Shown here: piece by piece, positions 31,145 through 40,985 of the stretch | How positions within the stretch are numbered: position 1 is the stretch's first letter | How the letters are laid out: each line of letters opens with the position of its first letter | Assembly (NCBI RefSeq): GCF_003429095.1 | Contig: NZ_QVTE01000001.1 | Location: 1-64,000 of the forward strand | Source: Peribacillus saganii | GTDB taxonomy: Bacteria > Bacillota > Bacilli > Bacillales > DSM-1321 | DNA: 64,000 nucleotides | Direction: 5' to 3' | Position numbers and translations under genes: made by a program | The notes under the pieces: generated by a model | What the model was told of the DNA's origin: nothing | Databases searched by the model: none | The model's input: only the letters and a program-made list of their open reading frames with translations

Positions 31145-32434
31145 ATGCGCTCATACGAGAAATCGAAACAGGCATTTTCAGAAGCTAAAAAACTGATGCC
31201 AGGCGGTGTAAACAGCCCTGTTCGTGCGTTCAAATCAGTGAAAATGGATCCTATTTTCATGGAACGCGGTAAAGGCTCTAAAATTTATGATATTGATGGA
31301 AACGAGTATATCGATTATGTGCTGTCATGGGGACCGCTTATATTGGGTCACTCCAATGATCGCGTTGTAGAAGCGCTTAAAAAGATTGCTGAAACAGGGA
31401 CAAGCTACGGAGCACCAACAATCAGTGAAAACGAGCTGGCGAAGCTCGTCATTGAAAGAGTTCCTTCCATTGAAATGATTCGCATGGTTTCGTCTGGGAC
31501 GGAAGCGACGATGAGTGCTCTTCGCCTGGCCAGGGGATATACTGGAAGAAATAAGATTTTGAAATTTGAAGGATGCTATCATGGCCATGGAGATTCCCTG
31601 CTGATTAAAGCCGGTTCTGGAGTAGCAACGCTTGGTTTACCTGATAGCCCTGGGGTACCGGAAGGAATAGCGAAAAATACAATTACTGTTCCTTATAATG
31701 ATCTGGAAAGCGTGCGCTACGCTTTTGAACAATATGGAGAAGATATCGCGGGAGTCATCGTTGAACCGGTTGCCGGAAATATGGGTGTTGTCCCTCCGCT
31801 GCCAGGTTTCCTTGAAGGCTTGCGGGAGATTACGGCTTCAGCGGGAGCACTGCTGATCTTTGATGAGGTTATGACTGGATTCCGTGTTGGATATAACTGT
31901 GCCCAGGGACATTTTGACATTGAGCCAGATATAACATGTCTTGGTAAAGTAATTGGGGGTGGCCTTCCTGTCGGTGCTTACGGAGGAAAAGCTGAAATTT
32001 TGGAGCAAATTGCTCCAAGCGGCCCGATTTACCAGGCTGGTACACTTTCAGGAAACCCACTTGCTATGACAGCAGGCTATGAAACCTTAAGCCAGCTAAC
32101 GCCTGGTACATACAAGGAATTCATCAGGAAAGGCGACATGCTTGAGGAGGGAATAGGACAGGCAGCTAAAAAGTATGGCATTCCGCATACATTTAACCGT
32201 GCCGGATCTATGATTGGCCTGTTCTTTACCAATGAAAATGTCATCGACTATGAGACTGCAAAGACATCAGATCTTGATTTCTTTGGCACCTACTATCGTG
32301 AAATGGCTAATCAGGGAGTCTTCCTGCCGCCATCTCAGTTTGAAGGATTATTCCTTTCAACCTCTCATTCAGATGAAGATATTGAAAAAACAATTCAGGC
32401 TGCAGAGAAAGCATTTGCTGTTTTAGCAAAATAA
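31145..32434 (+). CDS. hemL: Glutamate-1-semialdehyde 2,1-aminomutase
   Basis: PLP enzyme (429 residues) producing 5-aminolevulinate. It shows the [16 protein letters not shown]-terminus, [38 protein letters not shown] and the Schiff-base lysine in [17 protein letters not shown]. It follows hemB after repeat copy D; AGAGGAAAA precedes the ATG. A terminator after the stop closes the haem cluster. Confidence 0.97.
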   Translation: MRSYEKSKQAFSEAKKLMPGGVNSPVRAFKSVKMDPIFMERGKGSKIYDIDGNEYIDYVLSWGPLILGHSNDRVVEALKKIAETGTSYGAPTISENELAKLVIERVPSIEMIRMVSSGTEATMSALRLARGYTGRNKILKFEGCYHGHGDSLLIKAGSGVATLGLPDSPGVPEGIAKNTITVPYNDLESVRYAFEQYGEDIAGVIVEPVAGNMGVVPPLPGFLEGLREITASAGALLIFDEVMTGFRVGYNCAQGHFDIEPDITCLGKVIGGGLPVGAYGGKAEILEQIAPSGPIYQAGTLSGNPLAMTAGYETLSQLTPGTYKEFIRKGDMLEEGIGQAAKKYGIPHTFNRAGSMIGLFFTNENVIDYETAKTSDLDFFGTYYREMANQGVFLPPSQFEGLFLSTSHSDEDIEKTIQAAEKAFAVLAK

Positions 32435-32448
32435 ATTTTTATACTAAG

Positions 32449-32482
32449 AGACCCTTTCCTTTAGCTGGGAAAGGGTCTTTTA
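32449..32482 (+). terminator. Terminator of hemL
   Basis: AGACCCTTTCC (32449-32459) pairs perfectly with GGAAAGGGTCT (32468-32478), then TTTTATA. Confidence 0.9.
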
Positions 32483-32598
32483 TATCAAGCATTTAAATGC
32501 TGGGTCTTTTACATAATAAGTAATAAAATATCCTTCCACCTCATAGGCTGGTATTGGCATAATATTGCATTTCCGAAGAAGCGGAAGGAGGAATTTTG

Positions 32599-34245
32599 TT
32601 GTCTAAAGAAAATCAATCGTGTCTGCGATTTACACTAGAAGAGTCAATTTGGTTCCAAAACGGACAGGAAGTGGGTGAACTATATTCCCTTTCCCTTGAT
32701 CCTAACGTGTCAATTGAAGAACTGGAACAGTATGTTATTATTCGAGGAACCCTGGATTTAGTGGGTGAATATAAGGGAGAGCCTCAAAACGGACACTCAG
32801 AAATCAAGGATTACACACAATCATTTTTGCCTAAAACAGTCCAAAGAGTTGTACCGAGAGAAAATGGGCTCCAGGAATTCATGCACAGATTTCCTGTTGA
32901 TATAACAATACCCTATAACCGGATAAACTCGCTTGAAGAAGTAAACGTATCAATTCAGACTTTTGACTATTTGCTGCCAGAAAACAATTGCCTTAAGCTG
33001 TCTGCGGATCTGCTGATAACAGGGATTTATGGAGAGCAGCAGCATAGCTTCAGTCCTGAGGATGAAGGTAACCGGGCAGATAGCGAGGATGTTTTACAGC
33101 CGGAAGCATTTTACATTCCTGATGCAAATGATGATGACGAGACCGCTCCCATGCCGGATGAGCTATTGGCTGGAAGCCGTTTTGAAGAAGCAGAGGATGA
33201 CAGCCCGGATTCTACTATCGCTGAAGATAATGTATACCAAGAAGCATTGTTCCGCTTAGAACCGGTCGAAGAGCAAGTTGAAGAGGAGCCAGCGGAAGAG
33301 CGGCTTGCTGATGTGCAGTACACTCAAATCTATGAAACCGGGCAATATAGTGAGGAATCATTAGAAACTGAGGCCGTAGAGGAACGAGCTGAAGAGCAAA
33401 ATCTGATTTCCGGTTCTATTATAGCAGCAACAAATCCAGAAAATGTTCGGAATGAAGATGGGTCAAACGATGCTGTGTGGCCTGCTGCCCAGCTGCAAGG
33501 CGCTGTAGAAGACAGCAGCAATCAGGATGATAAAGTCGAGGATGGCAGTGACCTTTTCCTTCCTTTTGAAGCGGTTGCCAGAAAAGAACCTGTACAGGAC
33601 GAGACCGTTGAAAGCCCGCAGCTTGAATTTTCCAGAGGTGAAACAACAAGTCAGGCAGGAATTCACCCGGCAGGAGAAATTCAGACAAAACCAGGAGGGC
33701 AAATAGAAGAAGATACAACACCATTCTATAATATCCCTCAGGAAACAACAGCGGTTTCCAGCCCGCAGCAAGCGGGTCCACAACTAATGCAAGAAGCACC
33801 TGCTTCAGAAGTCCAGGAAGAGGAGCAACCGGTGCAAGAGGTAAAGCAAGCAGAGCCTGTAGCTGAAGAAGAGTCCCCTGTTATGCCAATGATGCAGGTT
33901 CCGCAGGTTACGTATGGCCAGGAAAAAACAGCAGCCCCTCAATCTGCAAGTCAGGATGATTTGGCACAGGAGCAGCAGTCTAACAAGAAAGCTGATTATA
34001 TTTCTTTGACAGACTTATTCGGTCATAAAGGGGAAGAACTGGCAAAGCTTAAGATTTGCATAGTTCAGCAGGGAGATTCTATCAACACATTGGCTGACCG
34101 GTATGATGTCAGTGTTCAGGCAATTTTAAATAGCAATGATCTTGATCCCTCCCAGGATGTAAAGGAAGGCCAAGTACTATATATCCCTCAGCTGGCCGCA
34201 ACAGGAGGTAACAGAAGCGAAAAGCGCCCTGTTCAAAGAAGGTGA
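32599..34245 (+). CDS. spoVID: Stage VI sporulation protein D (spore coat assembly, LysM)
   Basis: Spore coat morphogenetic protein (548 residues) of the mother cell, needed for coat encasement with SpoIVA and SafA. The conserved N-terminal region begins CLRFTLEESIWFQNGQEVGE. A long, very acidic, low-complexity middle (about 150-480, rich in Glu/Gln/Pro) follows. A LysM domain sits at the C-terminus (about 497-543: CIVQQGDSINTLADRYDVS to GQVLYIPQ). Two TTG starts are adjacent; the second (32599) is six bases from AAGGAGGA and is used. In B. subtilis the gene is sigma-E dependent; I did not find a clean sigma-E promoter here. It overlaps the ysxE upstream region. Confidence 0.92.
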   Translation: MSKENQSCLRFTLEESIWFQNGQEVGELYSLSLDPNVSIEELEQYVIIRGTLDLVGEYKGEPQNGHSEIKDYTQSFLPKTVQRVVPRENGLQEFMHRFPVDITIPYNRINSLEEVNVSIQTFDYLLPENNCLKLSADLLITGIYGEQQHSFSPEDEGNRADSEDVLQPEAFYIPDANDDDETAPMPDELLAGSRFEEAEDDSPDSTIAEDNVYQEALFRLEPVEEQVEEEPAEERLADVQYTQIYETGQYSEESLETEAVEERAEEQNLISGSIIAATNPENVRNEDGSNDAVWPAAQLQGAVEDSSNQDDKVEDGSDLFLPFEAVARKEPVQDETVESPQLEFSRGETTSQAGIHPAGEIQTKPGGQIEEDTTPFYNIPQETTAVSSPQQAGPQLMQEAPASEVQEEEQPVQEVKQAEPVAEEESPVMPMMQVPQVTYGQEKTAAPQSASQDDLAQEQQSNKKADYISLTDLFGHKGEELAKLKICIVQQGDSINTLADRYDVSVQAILNSNDLDPSQDVKEGQVLYIPQLAATGGNRSEKRPVQRR

Positions 34246-34254
34246 GTGGGCCTT

Positions 34255-35292
34255 GTGACAAACAAAGAAACGCTCAGTAGAGAAACACAATACATCCTTA
34301 ATAACTACGGGCTGATTCCGAGGTATGTCGAGGAAAATGGAAAAATCAGGCGGGTTTACACAGATCAGGGACAATTTGCACTAAAATCAATACCGGCGCA
34401 AAATGGCATTGATTTTATTCGCAATGTCCAGTCATTGTATCAAAAGGGATATAACAGGATTGTCCCAATTTTTCCGACCCAAGACGGCCGATATGCAATA
34501 CTTCAGAGAGATAGGTTATATTACCTGATGCCCTGGCTCTCAAATGAGGGAAGCGGGGAACGCTTTGAGAAGCATAATAAAATGTTCCGGGAATTGGCAA
34601 GGATGCATTCGATTTCTGCGAAAGAAATAACAATTGATAAAGAAAAACGGGAACATCACTTTGAAAAGATCTCAGGCCAATGGAAGAAACAAAAAGAATT
34701 CCTAAATGAATTCATTAAGCATTGCGAAAAAAAATGGTATATGTCCCCGTTTGAATTGCATTTTTGCATGTATTACACTGACATTATTCAGGCGTTGAAT
34801 TATGCTGAGAAAAAGCTCGATGAATGGTATGAAAAGACAAAGGATTCTGAGAAGGTAAGAACGGTAATTACTCATGGGAAAGTATCTCTCCAGCATTTTA
34901 TTCAGGACGATCGAGGATACGGCCATTTTATCAACTTTGAAAATACCAGAATTGTTCCACCCCATTTCGATCTTTTGCCTTTCTTGCGGAAATCAACAGC
35001 GGCCTATCCTCAGGCCTGTGATGATTGTGTTGGCTGGCTGTACAATTATTTTAATTACTTTCCATTAAAAGAAGATGAAATGCTGCTCTTTCAAAGCTAC
35101 CTGGCTCATCCAGGCTCACAGTTTGCGATAGTGGAGAGCTATCTAGACAAAAAGGAAGACAAAAACGAACTAAAATACGTCACAAAACTTTTACGGGAAT
35201 ATTGGCTTTTAAAAAATACGGAATACATTGTAATGCAGGTAGAAGAGAGGGAGCAGCAAAAAAAGGCGGCTCAGGCGCAGGCGGCGGAATAA
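34255..35292 (+). CDS. ysxE: Spore coat-associated protein YsxE (CotS kinase-like family)
   Basis: A 345-residue protein of the CotS/YsxE family, which has a phosphotransferase-like fold. The N-lobe runs from LNNYGLIPRYVEENG, with a candidate lysine in GQFALKSIPA. The catalytic-loop region is VITHGKVSLQHFI followed by GHFINFENTR, where the usual HGD/D residues are altered, so activity is doubtful. GTG 34246 abuts AAGGTGA; GTG 34255 has nine-base spacing and is preferred. The gene is directly coupled to spoVID, supporting a spore-coat role. Confidence 0.85.
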   Translation: MTNKETLSRETQYILNNYGLIPRYVEENGKIRRVYTDQGQFALKSIPAQNGIDFIRNVQSLYQKGYNRIVPIFPTQDGRYAILQRDRLYYLMPWLSNEGSGERFEKHNKMFRELARMHSISAKEITIDKEKREHHFEKISGQWKKQKEFLNEFIKHCEKKWYMSPFELHFCMYYTDIIQALNYAEKKLDEWYEKTKDSEKVRTVITHGKVSLQHFIQDDRGYGHFINFENTRIVPPHFDLLPFLRKSTAAYPQACDDCVGWLYNYFNYFPLKEDEMLLFQSYLAHPGSQFAIVESYLDKKEDKNELKYVTKLLREYWLLKNTEYIVMQVEEREQQKKAAQAQAAE

Positions 35293-35310
35293 AGAAATGA
35301 AGGCAGGACT

Positions 35311-35367
35311 ATGAAATTCCAAAATTTCAAAAAGCATCTTCATTTGTTGGGCGCATGCCCCATATGA
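35311..35367 (+). CDS. Possible 18-codon peptide
   Basis: A tiny frame encoding MKFQNFKKHLHLLGACPI with AGGCAGG just upstream. It lies between the ysxE stop and its terminator. No family is recognised; it may be chance. Confidence 0.2.
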   Translation: MKFQNFKKHLHLLGACPI

Positions 35368-35372
35368 ACACT

Positions 35373-35436
35373 AAAAGCTGCCGGTATTGCGGTTCAGAGC
35401 ATGATCTCTGAACCGAATGCCAGCAGCTTTTAATTA
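35373..35436 (+). terminator. Long hairpin terminator after ysxE
   Basis: AAAAGCTG...CGGTTCAGAG pairs with CTCTGAACCG...CAGCTTTT around a CATGAT loop (35373-35431), with small internal mismatches, followed by an AT-rich tail. It probably works in both directions. Confidence 0.85.
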
Positions 35437-35524
35437 TAATTTTTTCGTTAATGAACAATCTTTTTCATATCCATATGCATTAATGGTGAAAGCCTTTGGT
35501 TCATTATGGGTTCCGGCCCTCCAT

Positions 35525-35716
35525 TTAAATCCACTCTAAATGAAGGGCGACAGTAATCAATATAAAAATAGCTAACAAAAACACATCAAATGTGGTCGGA
35601 AGGAAAAACGTCCGTAATCCCTGAAAAATACAAAAAGGAACACTAAGCTGGCAGCAAACCCCTCTGATATATCTGAGCCAGGGGGGCAAGGCATATGGGT
35701 TGTATCTTTTTCTCAT
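35525..35716 (-). CDS. Small membrane protein, unknown function
   Basis: A 63-residue basic-hydrophobic protein starting MRKRYNPYALPPWLRYIRG and ending with a membrane helix FDVFLLAIFILITVALHLEWI. Three in-frame ATGs exist (35761, 35722, 35716). The last two sit just after AAGGCGGGG, a good ribosome binding site on the minus strand. The N-terminal cluster of aromatic, proline and arginine residues before two hydrophobic stretches looks like a real protein and not like chance. I do not recognise a named family. Confidence 0.6.
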   Translation of the reverse strand: MRKRYNPYALPPWLRYIRGVCCQLSVPFCIFQGLRTFFLPTTFDVFLLAIFILITVALHLEWI

Positions 35717-35902
35717 TCTCATCCCCGCCTTCCTGACAGAAAGGAAAGAAGTTCTTTCCAATCCGCATAATTACAATCCGTTACTGAATCCGCTGATAAC
35801 CGATGATATAATCCATTCTATGAAGGAAAGCAAGAAAATGTGTACTTTTTGGAAGGATACGGCAGACAACTGAATAAAATGTTGAAAAAATGTTAATGAT
35901 TA

Positions 35903-35932
35903 TTGACTACACAGGAAGCTTTTCTGTAATAT
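35903..35932 (+). promoter_or_regulatory. Sigma-A promoter of the valS leader
   Basis: TTGACT (35903-35908), an 18-base spacer and TAATAT (35927-35932) lie about 60 bases before the T-box Stem I. Confidence 0.7.
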
Positions 35933-35989
35933 AGTAAGGAAATATTTAATCGATATAATTAAAAGCAAAGATAGGGAAGAGTAAGAGAA

Positions 35990-36217
35990 TAACTGCTTTT
36001 TAGAGAGGAAACCATTGCTGAGAGGTTTCTAAGCAAGTGCCTTCTGAAGTCGCCCTGGAGCTGCTTCTGTGATCCTGATGGTTAGCAGAGGCCGGTTAAA
36101 AGCCGTTATGGACATTTGAGAGCCGATTATAATAATCTTTTTAAGATTGTTTTTCGGAAAAAAGGTGGCACCGCGAACAACTCCCTTCGTCCTTTTGTGA
36201 TGATGGGAGTTTTTTAT
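35990..36217 (+). promoter_or_regulatory. T-box leader, valine specifier (GUC), of valS
   Basis: The T-box sequence AGGTGGCACCGCG ends near 36175. The specifier region TGAAGTCGCC places GTC at 36049-36051, a valine codon. The terminator stem AACTCCC (36179-36185) pairs with GGGAGTT (36205-36211), followed by TTTTTT. Uncharged tRNA-Val should promote antitermination and raise valS expression. Confidence 0.95.
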
Positions 36218-36249
36218 TTGTACAAAGGAAGTATAATTTTTTAACTAGC

Positions 36250-36405
36250 ACAGATGTCTAGCTCTAGCGCCCAGCCCCTCGAATGTTGTGACCAAAGGCC
36301 GTCACAACCCTGGTCATAAGCCAATCACTTCGGAAGGCAAAAAGCGCCTTCTGTCAGCGCTAGTCTTATGCTTGTCAGGGCTAAACAGGGCGCTTGCGCT
36401 TTTCT
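36250..36405 (+). repeat. Dispersed repeat, copy E (T-box/valS gap)
   Basis: Left end ACAGATGTCTAGCTCTAGCG, right end AGGGCGCTTGCGCTTTTCT. The core includes GTCATAAGCCAATCACTTCG and AAGGCAAAAAGCGCCTT. It lies between the T-box terminator and the valS ribosome binding site. Confidence 0.8.
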
Positions 36406-36423
36406 AATTAGGAGGAATCACAG

Positions 36424-39084
36424 ATGGAAAACAATGAAACAAATTCAATTTCTATGCCGACAAAGTACGACCCTGCATCCATCGAAAAAGGCCGCTATGA
36501 ATGGTGGTTACAGGGGAAATTTTTTGAAGCCGGGAAGAATCAGGAGAAAGAACCGTACACAATCGTAATTCCGCCGCCCAACGTAACAGGAAAACTTCAT
36601 CTTGGGCATGCGTGGGATACAACGCTGCAGGATATCATTACACGGATGAAGCGGATGCAGGGCTATGATGTATTATGGCTGCCAGGAATGGACCATGCCG
36701 GAATTGCCACGCAGGCGAAGGTTGAAGAAAAACTGCGCAATGATGGAATTAGCCGCTATGACCTTGGCAGGGAAAAATTTGTCGAGGAAACATGGAAGTG
36801 GAAAGAAGAATATGCAAGCCATATCCGTGAGCAGTGGTCAAAGGTCGGGCTTGGCCTTGATTATACACGCGAACGGTTTACTTTGGATGAGGGTCTGTCA
36901 AAAGCAGTACGCGAAGTATTCGTATCTCTTTATCGTAAAGGCCTCATTTACCGCGGCGAACGTATCATTAACTGGGATCCATCCACAAAGACGGCGCTCT
37001 CTGATATTGAAGTAATTTATAAGGATGTCCAGGGTGCTTTTTATCATATGAAATATCCTTTGGCAGACGGTTCAGGACATATTGAAATTGCAACAACCCG
37101 TCCAGAGACTATGCTGGGAGATACTGCTGTAGCCGTTCATCCTGAAGATGACCGCTATAAGCATTTGATCGGCAAAAAAGTCAAACTTCCAATTGTGGGA
37201 AGGGAAATTCCGATTGTTGCCGATGATTATGTGGATATGGAGTTTGGATCAGGTGCTGTTAAAATAACACCAGCACATGACCCTAATGATTTTGAGATAG
37301 GCAATCGGCACGACCTTGAACGGATTCTTGTCATGAATGAAGATGGAACAATGAATGGTAATGCGGACAAGTATCAGGGTATGGACCGGTTTGAATGCCG
37401 TAAGCAGATTGTAAAAGATCTTCAGGACCAAGGGGTTCTTTTCAAAGTGGAAGAGCATCTTCATTCTGTTGGCCATTCTGAACGGAGCGGTGCTGTAGTT
37501 GAGCCGTACCTATCGACTCAATGGTTTGTTAAAATGCAGCCGCTGGCGGATGCAGCAGTTGAACTTCAGCAAAAAGATTATTCTGAAAAGGTTAACTTTG
37601 TGCCTGAAAGGTTTGAAAAAACATACCTGCACTGGATGGAAAATATCCGCGACTGGTGTATTTCCCGCCAGTTATGGTGGGGACACCGAATTCCTGCCTG
37701 GTATCATAAGGAGACCGGCGAAGTATATGTTGGCCATGAAGAACCTGCAGATATTGAAAATTGGGAACAGGATAATGATGTTCTTGATACATGGTTCAGC
37801 TCCGCGCTATGGCCGTTCTCAACAATGGGCTGGCCTGAAAACGAGGCTGCAGATTTTAAGCGCTACTATCCAACCGGTGCTCTTGTAACCGGCTATGATA
37901 TCATTTTCTTCTGGGTATCAAGGATGATTTTCCAGGGGATTGAATTTACGGGCGAACGTCCGTTTAAAGATGTTTTGATCCATGGTCTCGTACGTGATGC
38001 TCAGGGCCGTAAAATGAGTAAATCGCTTGGCAATGGTGTTGACCCCATGGATGTTATTGACAAGTATGGTGCTGATTCATTACGCTACTTCCTGTCTACC
38101 GGCAGTTCTCCAGGTCAGGATCTTCGCTTCAGTATTGAGAAGGTTGAATCTGTCTGGAACTTTGCAAACAAGATTTGGAATGCTTCCCGTTTCGCATTAA
38201 TGAACATGGAAGGCCTGACATATGAAGAAATTGATTTAAGCGGTGAAAAGTCCGTTGCCGATAAATGGATTCTGACGAGATTAAATGAAACAATTGAAAC
38301 AGTAACAAGGCTTGCCGATAAATATGAATTCGGCGAAGTCGGCCGGGTACTATACAACTTTATCTGGGACGACTTCTGTGACTGGTATATTGAAATGGCG
38401 AAGCTGCCGCTTTATGGAGAAGATGAAGCTGCCAAGAAAACGACGCGCTCCATTTTGGCATATGTACTGGACAATACGATGAGATTGCTGCATCCATTCA
38501 TGCCGTTTATTACCGAGGAAATATGGCAGAATTTGCCGCATAATGGCGAATCGATTACAGTTGCCCAGTGGCCGCTGGTCCGTCCTGAGCTGACTGATGA
38601 GGAAGCTGCAGAAGAAATGAAGCTGCTTGTTGAAATCATCCGCTCAGTCCGGAATATCCGTGCTGAGGTAAATACTCCGCTCAGCAAGAAAATAAAGCTG
38701 ATTCTTAAAGCGAAAGATGAAACTGTACTTGGCAAGTTAGAGAAGAATAGCGCTTATATTGAACGCTTCTGCAATCCAGAAGAACTGACAATTGGCGTAG
38801 ATGTACAGGAGCCTGAACAGGCAATGACTGCCGTCATTACCGGCGTGGAACTTATCCTTCCGCTGCAGGGTCTGATTAATATTGAAGAAGAAGTAGCCCG
38901 TCTAGAAAAAGAACTGGATAAACTGAATAAAGAAGTAGAACGTGTTCAGAAAAAGCTGGGCAATGAAGGCTTTGTAGCGAAAGCCCCTGCAAAGGTAATC
39001 GAAGAAGAACGTGCCAAGGAAAAGGATTACAGCGAAAAACGAGAGGCTGTAATTAGAAGAATTAGCGAATTAAAAGAACTATAA
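36424..39084 (+). CDS. valS: Valyl-tRNA synthetase
   Basis: Class I aminoacyl-tRNA synthetase (886 residues). The HIGH-type motif is [14 protein letters not shown] (about 49-62) and KMSKS appears in [11 protein letters not shown]. The CP1 editing domain includes [18 protein letters not shown]. An anticodon-binding domain and a C-terminal coiled coil (about 815-886, [19 protein letters not shown]) complete the normal ValRS architecture. AGGAGGAA precedes the ATG. Expression is governed by the upstream valine T-box. Confidence 0.98.
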   Translation: MENNETNSISMPTKYDPASIEKGRYEWWLQGKFFEAGKNQEKEPYTIVIPPPNVTGKLHLGHAWDTTLQDIITRMKRMQGYDVLWLPGMDHAGIATQAKVEEKLRNDGISRYDLGREKFVEETWKWKEEYASHIREQWSKVGLGLDYTRERFTLDEGLSKAVREVFVSLYRKGLIYRGERIINWDPSTKTALSDIEVIYKDVQGAFYHMKYPLADGSGHIEIATTRPETMLGDTAVAVHPEDDRYKHLIGKKVKLPIVGREIPIVADDYVDMEFGSGAVKITPAHDPNDFEIGNRHDLERILVMNEDGTMNGNADKYQGMDRFECRKQIVKDLQDQGVLFKVEEHLHSVGHSERSGAVVEPYLSTQWFVKMQPLADAAVELQQKDYSEKVNFVPERFEKTYLHWMENIRDWCISRQLWWGHRIPAWYHKETGEVYVGHEEPADIENWEQDNDVLDTWFSSALWPFSTMGWPENEAADFKRYYPTGALVTGYDIIFFWVSRMIFQGIEFTGERPFKDVLIHGLVRDAQGRKMSKSLGNGVDPMDVIDKYGADSLRYFLSTGSSPGQDLRFSIEKVESVWNFANKIWNASRFALMNMEGLTYEEIDLSGEKSVADKWILTRLNETIETVTRLADKYEFGEVGRVLYNFIWDDFCDWYIEMAKLPLYGEDEAAKKTTRSILAYVLDNTMRLLHPFMPFITEEIWQNLPHNGESITVAQWPLVRPELTDEEAAEEMKLLVEIIRSVRNIRAEVNTPLSKKIKLILKAKDETVLGKLEKNSAYIERFCNPEELTIGVDVQEPEQAMTAVITGVELILPLQGLINIEEEVARLEKELDKLNKEVERVQKKLGNEGFVAKAPAKVIEEERAKEKDYSEKREAVIRRISELKEL

Positions 39085-39095
39085 AAATTATATAT

Positions 39096-39129
39096 AAAAG
39101 GCCCGTCGATTCATTAACGGGCCTTTTCC
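39096..39129. terminator. Bidirectional terminator between valS and the ATP-grasp genes
   Basis: AAAAGGCCCGT (39096-39106) pairs perfectly with ACGGGCCTTTT (39117-39127). T runs on both strands can serve the two convergent units. Confidence 0.88.
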
Positions 39130-39140
39130 TGTGAAAAAAA

Positions 39141-39986
39141 TTAAATTGTTTTTTTGATAAATGTTAGGTACTCCCTTACAATATTGAGATCTGTCAGCGC
39201 GCTTAATGTCCGGCTGCCGACCACATCTTCAATTTCGTTTAATAGCAGGCTGCCATCTTCATGAAACACAAAATCTATTCCTACCATACCAAAATCAAAC
39301 GCAGCAATGATTTTTTCTGCCAAAGCGATTTCGCTTTTGGAGAGCTTATATATTGCTGCCCTGCCGCCCAAGGTATAATTGGATTTGAAATCTATATCTG
39401 ATTGCCGTAAAACGGCGGCAATAATTTTTTGGCCGATTACAAAAATCCTGATATCCTTTCCAAAAACAGCTGGTTTTTGAAGCAGCCACGTACCCCTCAA
39501 ATGCTCAATCTTCCTAATATCATCTTCCGATTTGATCATATAAACACGTTTTCCGCCGCGTCCGTGTACTTCCTTGACGATAAATGGATAAGGAAAAGGA
39601 AAAGCCAGTTGATCAAGTTTTTCACCATGATAAAAAATTGTATCAGCCATCGGTATGCCAAGCGGGGATAAAAATTGATGAGTTTTTGCTTTATTGTTGC
39701 AGATTTCAGACACAATGGATGAATTAAAAGTCCTTATCCCTATCATTTCAAGCTGCCGAGTGAATAGGGGGTCTATCGTCCGAACGATGGCAAAATCCGG
39801 ATAGGAGATTGGCTCCCCATCATACAGTACTGTGAGTGAGAGGTTGAGATGTCCAATTGTCAGCCTATCCCTTAGCAGAAACTCTAGTTTGATGTCCGCT
39901 CGCTTTGCTTCATCGAGCATCCATTGTATATAAGCTTTGTTACTCTCAGCGTCAATGCTATTGTATATGAGCCAGCCAGTCTTCAT
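39141..39986 (-). CDS. RimK-like ATP-grasp ligase, second of pair
   Basis: A 281-residue ATP-grasp protein of the RimK/LysX type. A pre-ATP-grasp domain (about 1-85) ends in FNSSIVSEICNNKAKTHQFL, the family hallmark before the ATP-grasp fold. The nucleotide lysine and glycine-rich loop are in PFIVKEVHGRGGKRVYMI, and the metal-binding end is LLNEIEDVVGSRTL, which departs from the usual ENxNxxPG. It is a diverged paralogue of the upstream gene, with the start overlapping its stop by four bases. Such enzymes ligate a carboxylate to an amine, often adding glutamate; the substrate cannot be read from sequence. Confidence 0.82.
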   Translation of the reverse strand: MKTGWLIYNSIDAESNKAYIQWMLDEAKRADIKLEFLLRDRLTIGHLNLSLTVLYDGEPISYPDFAIVRTIDPLFTRQLEMIGIRTFNSSIVSEICNNKAKTHQFLSPLGIPMADTIFYHGEKLDQLAFPFPYPFIVKEVHGRGGKRVYMIKSEDDIRKIEHLRGTWLLQKPAVFGKDIRIFVIGQKIIAAVLRQSDIDFKSNYTLGGRAAIYKLSKSEIALAEKIIAAFDFGMVGIDFVFHEDGSLLLNEIEDVVGSRTLSALTDLNIVREYLTFIKKTI

Positions 39987-40885
39987 CGGCCTTTCCTTCC
40001 CGCACCAAGAGCAAAATCCATCATATAATCCGCAACATTTATTCCTGTGGATTCGTAGATGCTTACTATATGAGTATTCGAATTTACCTCACAGACAAGC
40101 GGGCCATTGCTGCCGAACAAAAGGTCGACCCCGGCATAGTCCGTTCCAAGTATCCTGGCACACTTGATAGCCAGTTCCTTTTCCTCGTCTGTTGGAAAAT
40201 ATGCCTCTGTTCTCCCGCCAGCAGAGACGTTCGCCCGAAAATCAGTTTCCGATATCCGTTTCATAGACGCAACGACTTCGCCGCCTACAACATTTAAACG
40301 AATATCTTTCCCTCTGCTGTTTTCGATGAATTCCTGAAGTATGAAAGGCCTGTGGCTAAGTTCCGTTGCTTTTTCGATTAATTGCTGCTCATTTTCAATT
40401 AAATAAACCTGCTGTCCAAAGGATCCATATGACTCTTTAATGACAAGCGGATAGCCAAGCTCCTTTCCAATAACACGAAATGCATCAAAGTCTTTTCTTG
40501 CTATTCCTTCAAAGGTGAAAGGGGGAAAAACCGTATTTGGCATTGCTATTCCCTGATGAACGAGCGCTTGATGTGTCTTGGCTTTGCTATCGCATAATTC
40601 GATTGCTGTGCTGCTGTTGTATATAGGGATTCCCATTTGCTCCAGGTGGCGGGCAAGATGAATGTCTTTATCCATAAATAAAACAAAATCCGGCAATGTT
40701 GAATATTTGCCTTTTAAAAGCGGCTTACCTTCCGCGATGAATGGGATTACATCTGAATTAAATACGATCTTTGCATTTACACCCTTTTTTTCGGCTGCCC
40801 GCTGAATAAAAACAGCTAAATCGGAGAATTTTTTCTGATTCAGATACCCATTTACGATAATCCAGCAGAATAATTGCTTTTCCAT
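39983..40885 (-). CDS. RimK-like ATP-grasp ligase, first of pair
   Basis: A 300-residue ATP-grasp ligase of the RimK family. It has the pre-ATP-grasp hallmark IYNSSTAIELCDSKAKTHQAL and ATP-site lysine in YPLVIKESYGSFGQQVYLI. The motif HRPFILQEFIENSRGKDIRL is followed by VVASMKRISETDFRANVSAGG, and the Mg-binding end is LVCEVNSNTHI. Relatives include ribosomal S6 glutamate ligase and amino-group-carrier ligases. A ribosome binding site GGAAG stands eight bases before the ATG. It is transcribed away from folC and coupled to the second ligase by an ATGA overlap. No carrier protein or precursor peptide is seen nearby. Confidence 0.85.
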   Translation of the reverse strand: MEKQLFCWIIVNGYLNQKKFSDLAVFIQRAAEKKGVNAKIVFNSDVIPFIAEGKPLLKGKYSTLPDFVLFMDKDIHLARHLEQMGIPIYNSSTAIELCDSKAKTHQALVHQGIAMPNTVFPPFTFEGIARKDFDAFRVIGKELGYPLVIKESYGSFGQQVYLIENEQQLIEKATELSHRPFILQEFIENSRGKDIRLNVVGGEVVASMKRISETDFRANVSAGGRTEAYFPTDEEKELAIKCARILGTDYAGVDLLFGSNGPLVCEVNSNTHIVSIYESTGINVADYMMDFALGAGRKGR

Positions 40886-40985
40886 ATATGTAACACTTCC
40901 TTGTTTGTTGTAAAATCAAAAGGGTTAGTAAGCCTTGGTCTTTCTTTTACATACTATATCATCAATACATATTTGGAGGATAAAA

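Noticed and set aside
40935-40985. N-terminal extension of folC (MVFLLHTISS...)
   Set aside because: The internal ATG at 40986 has an ideal ribosome binding site and gives the family-typical N-terminus.
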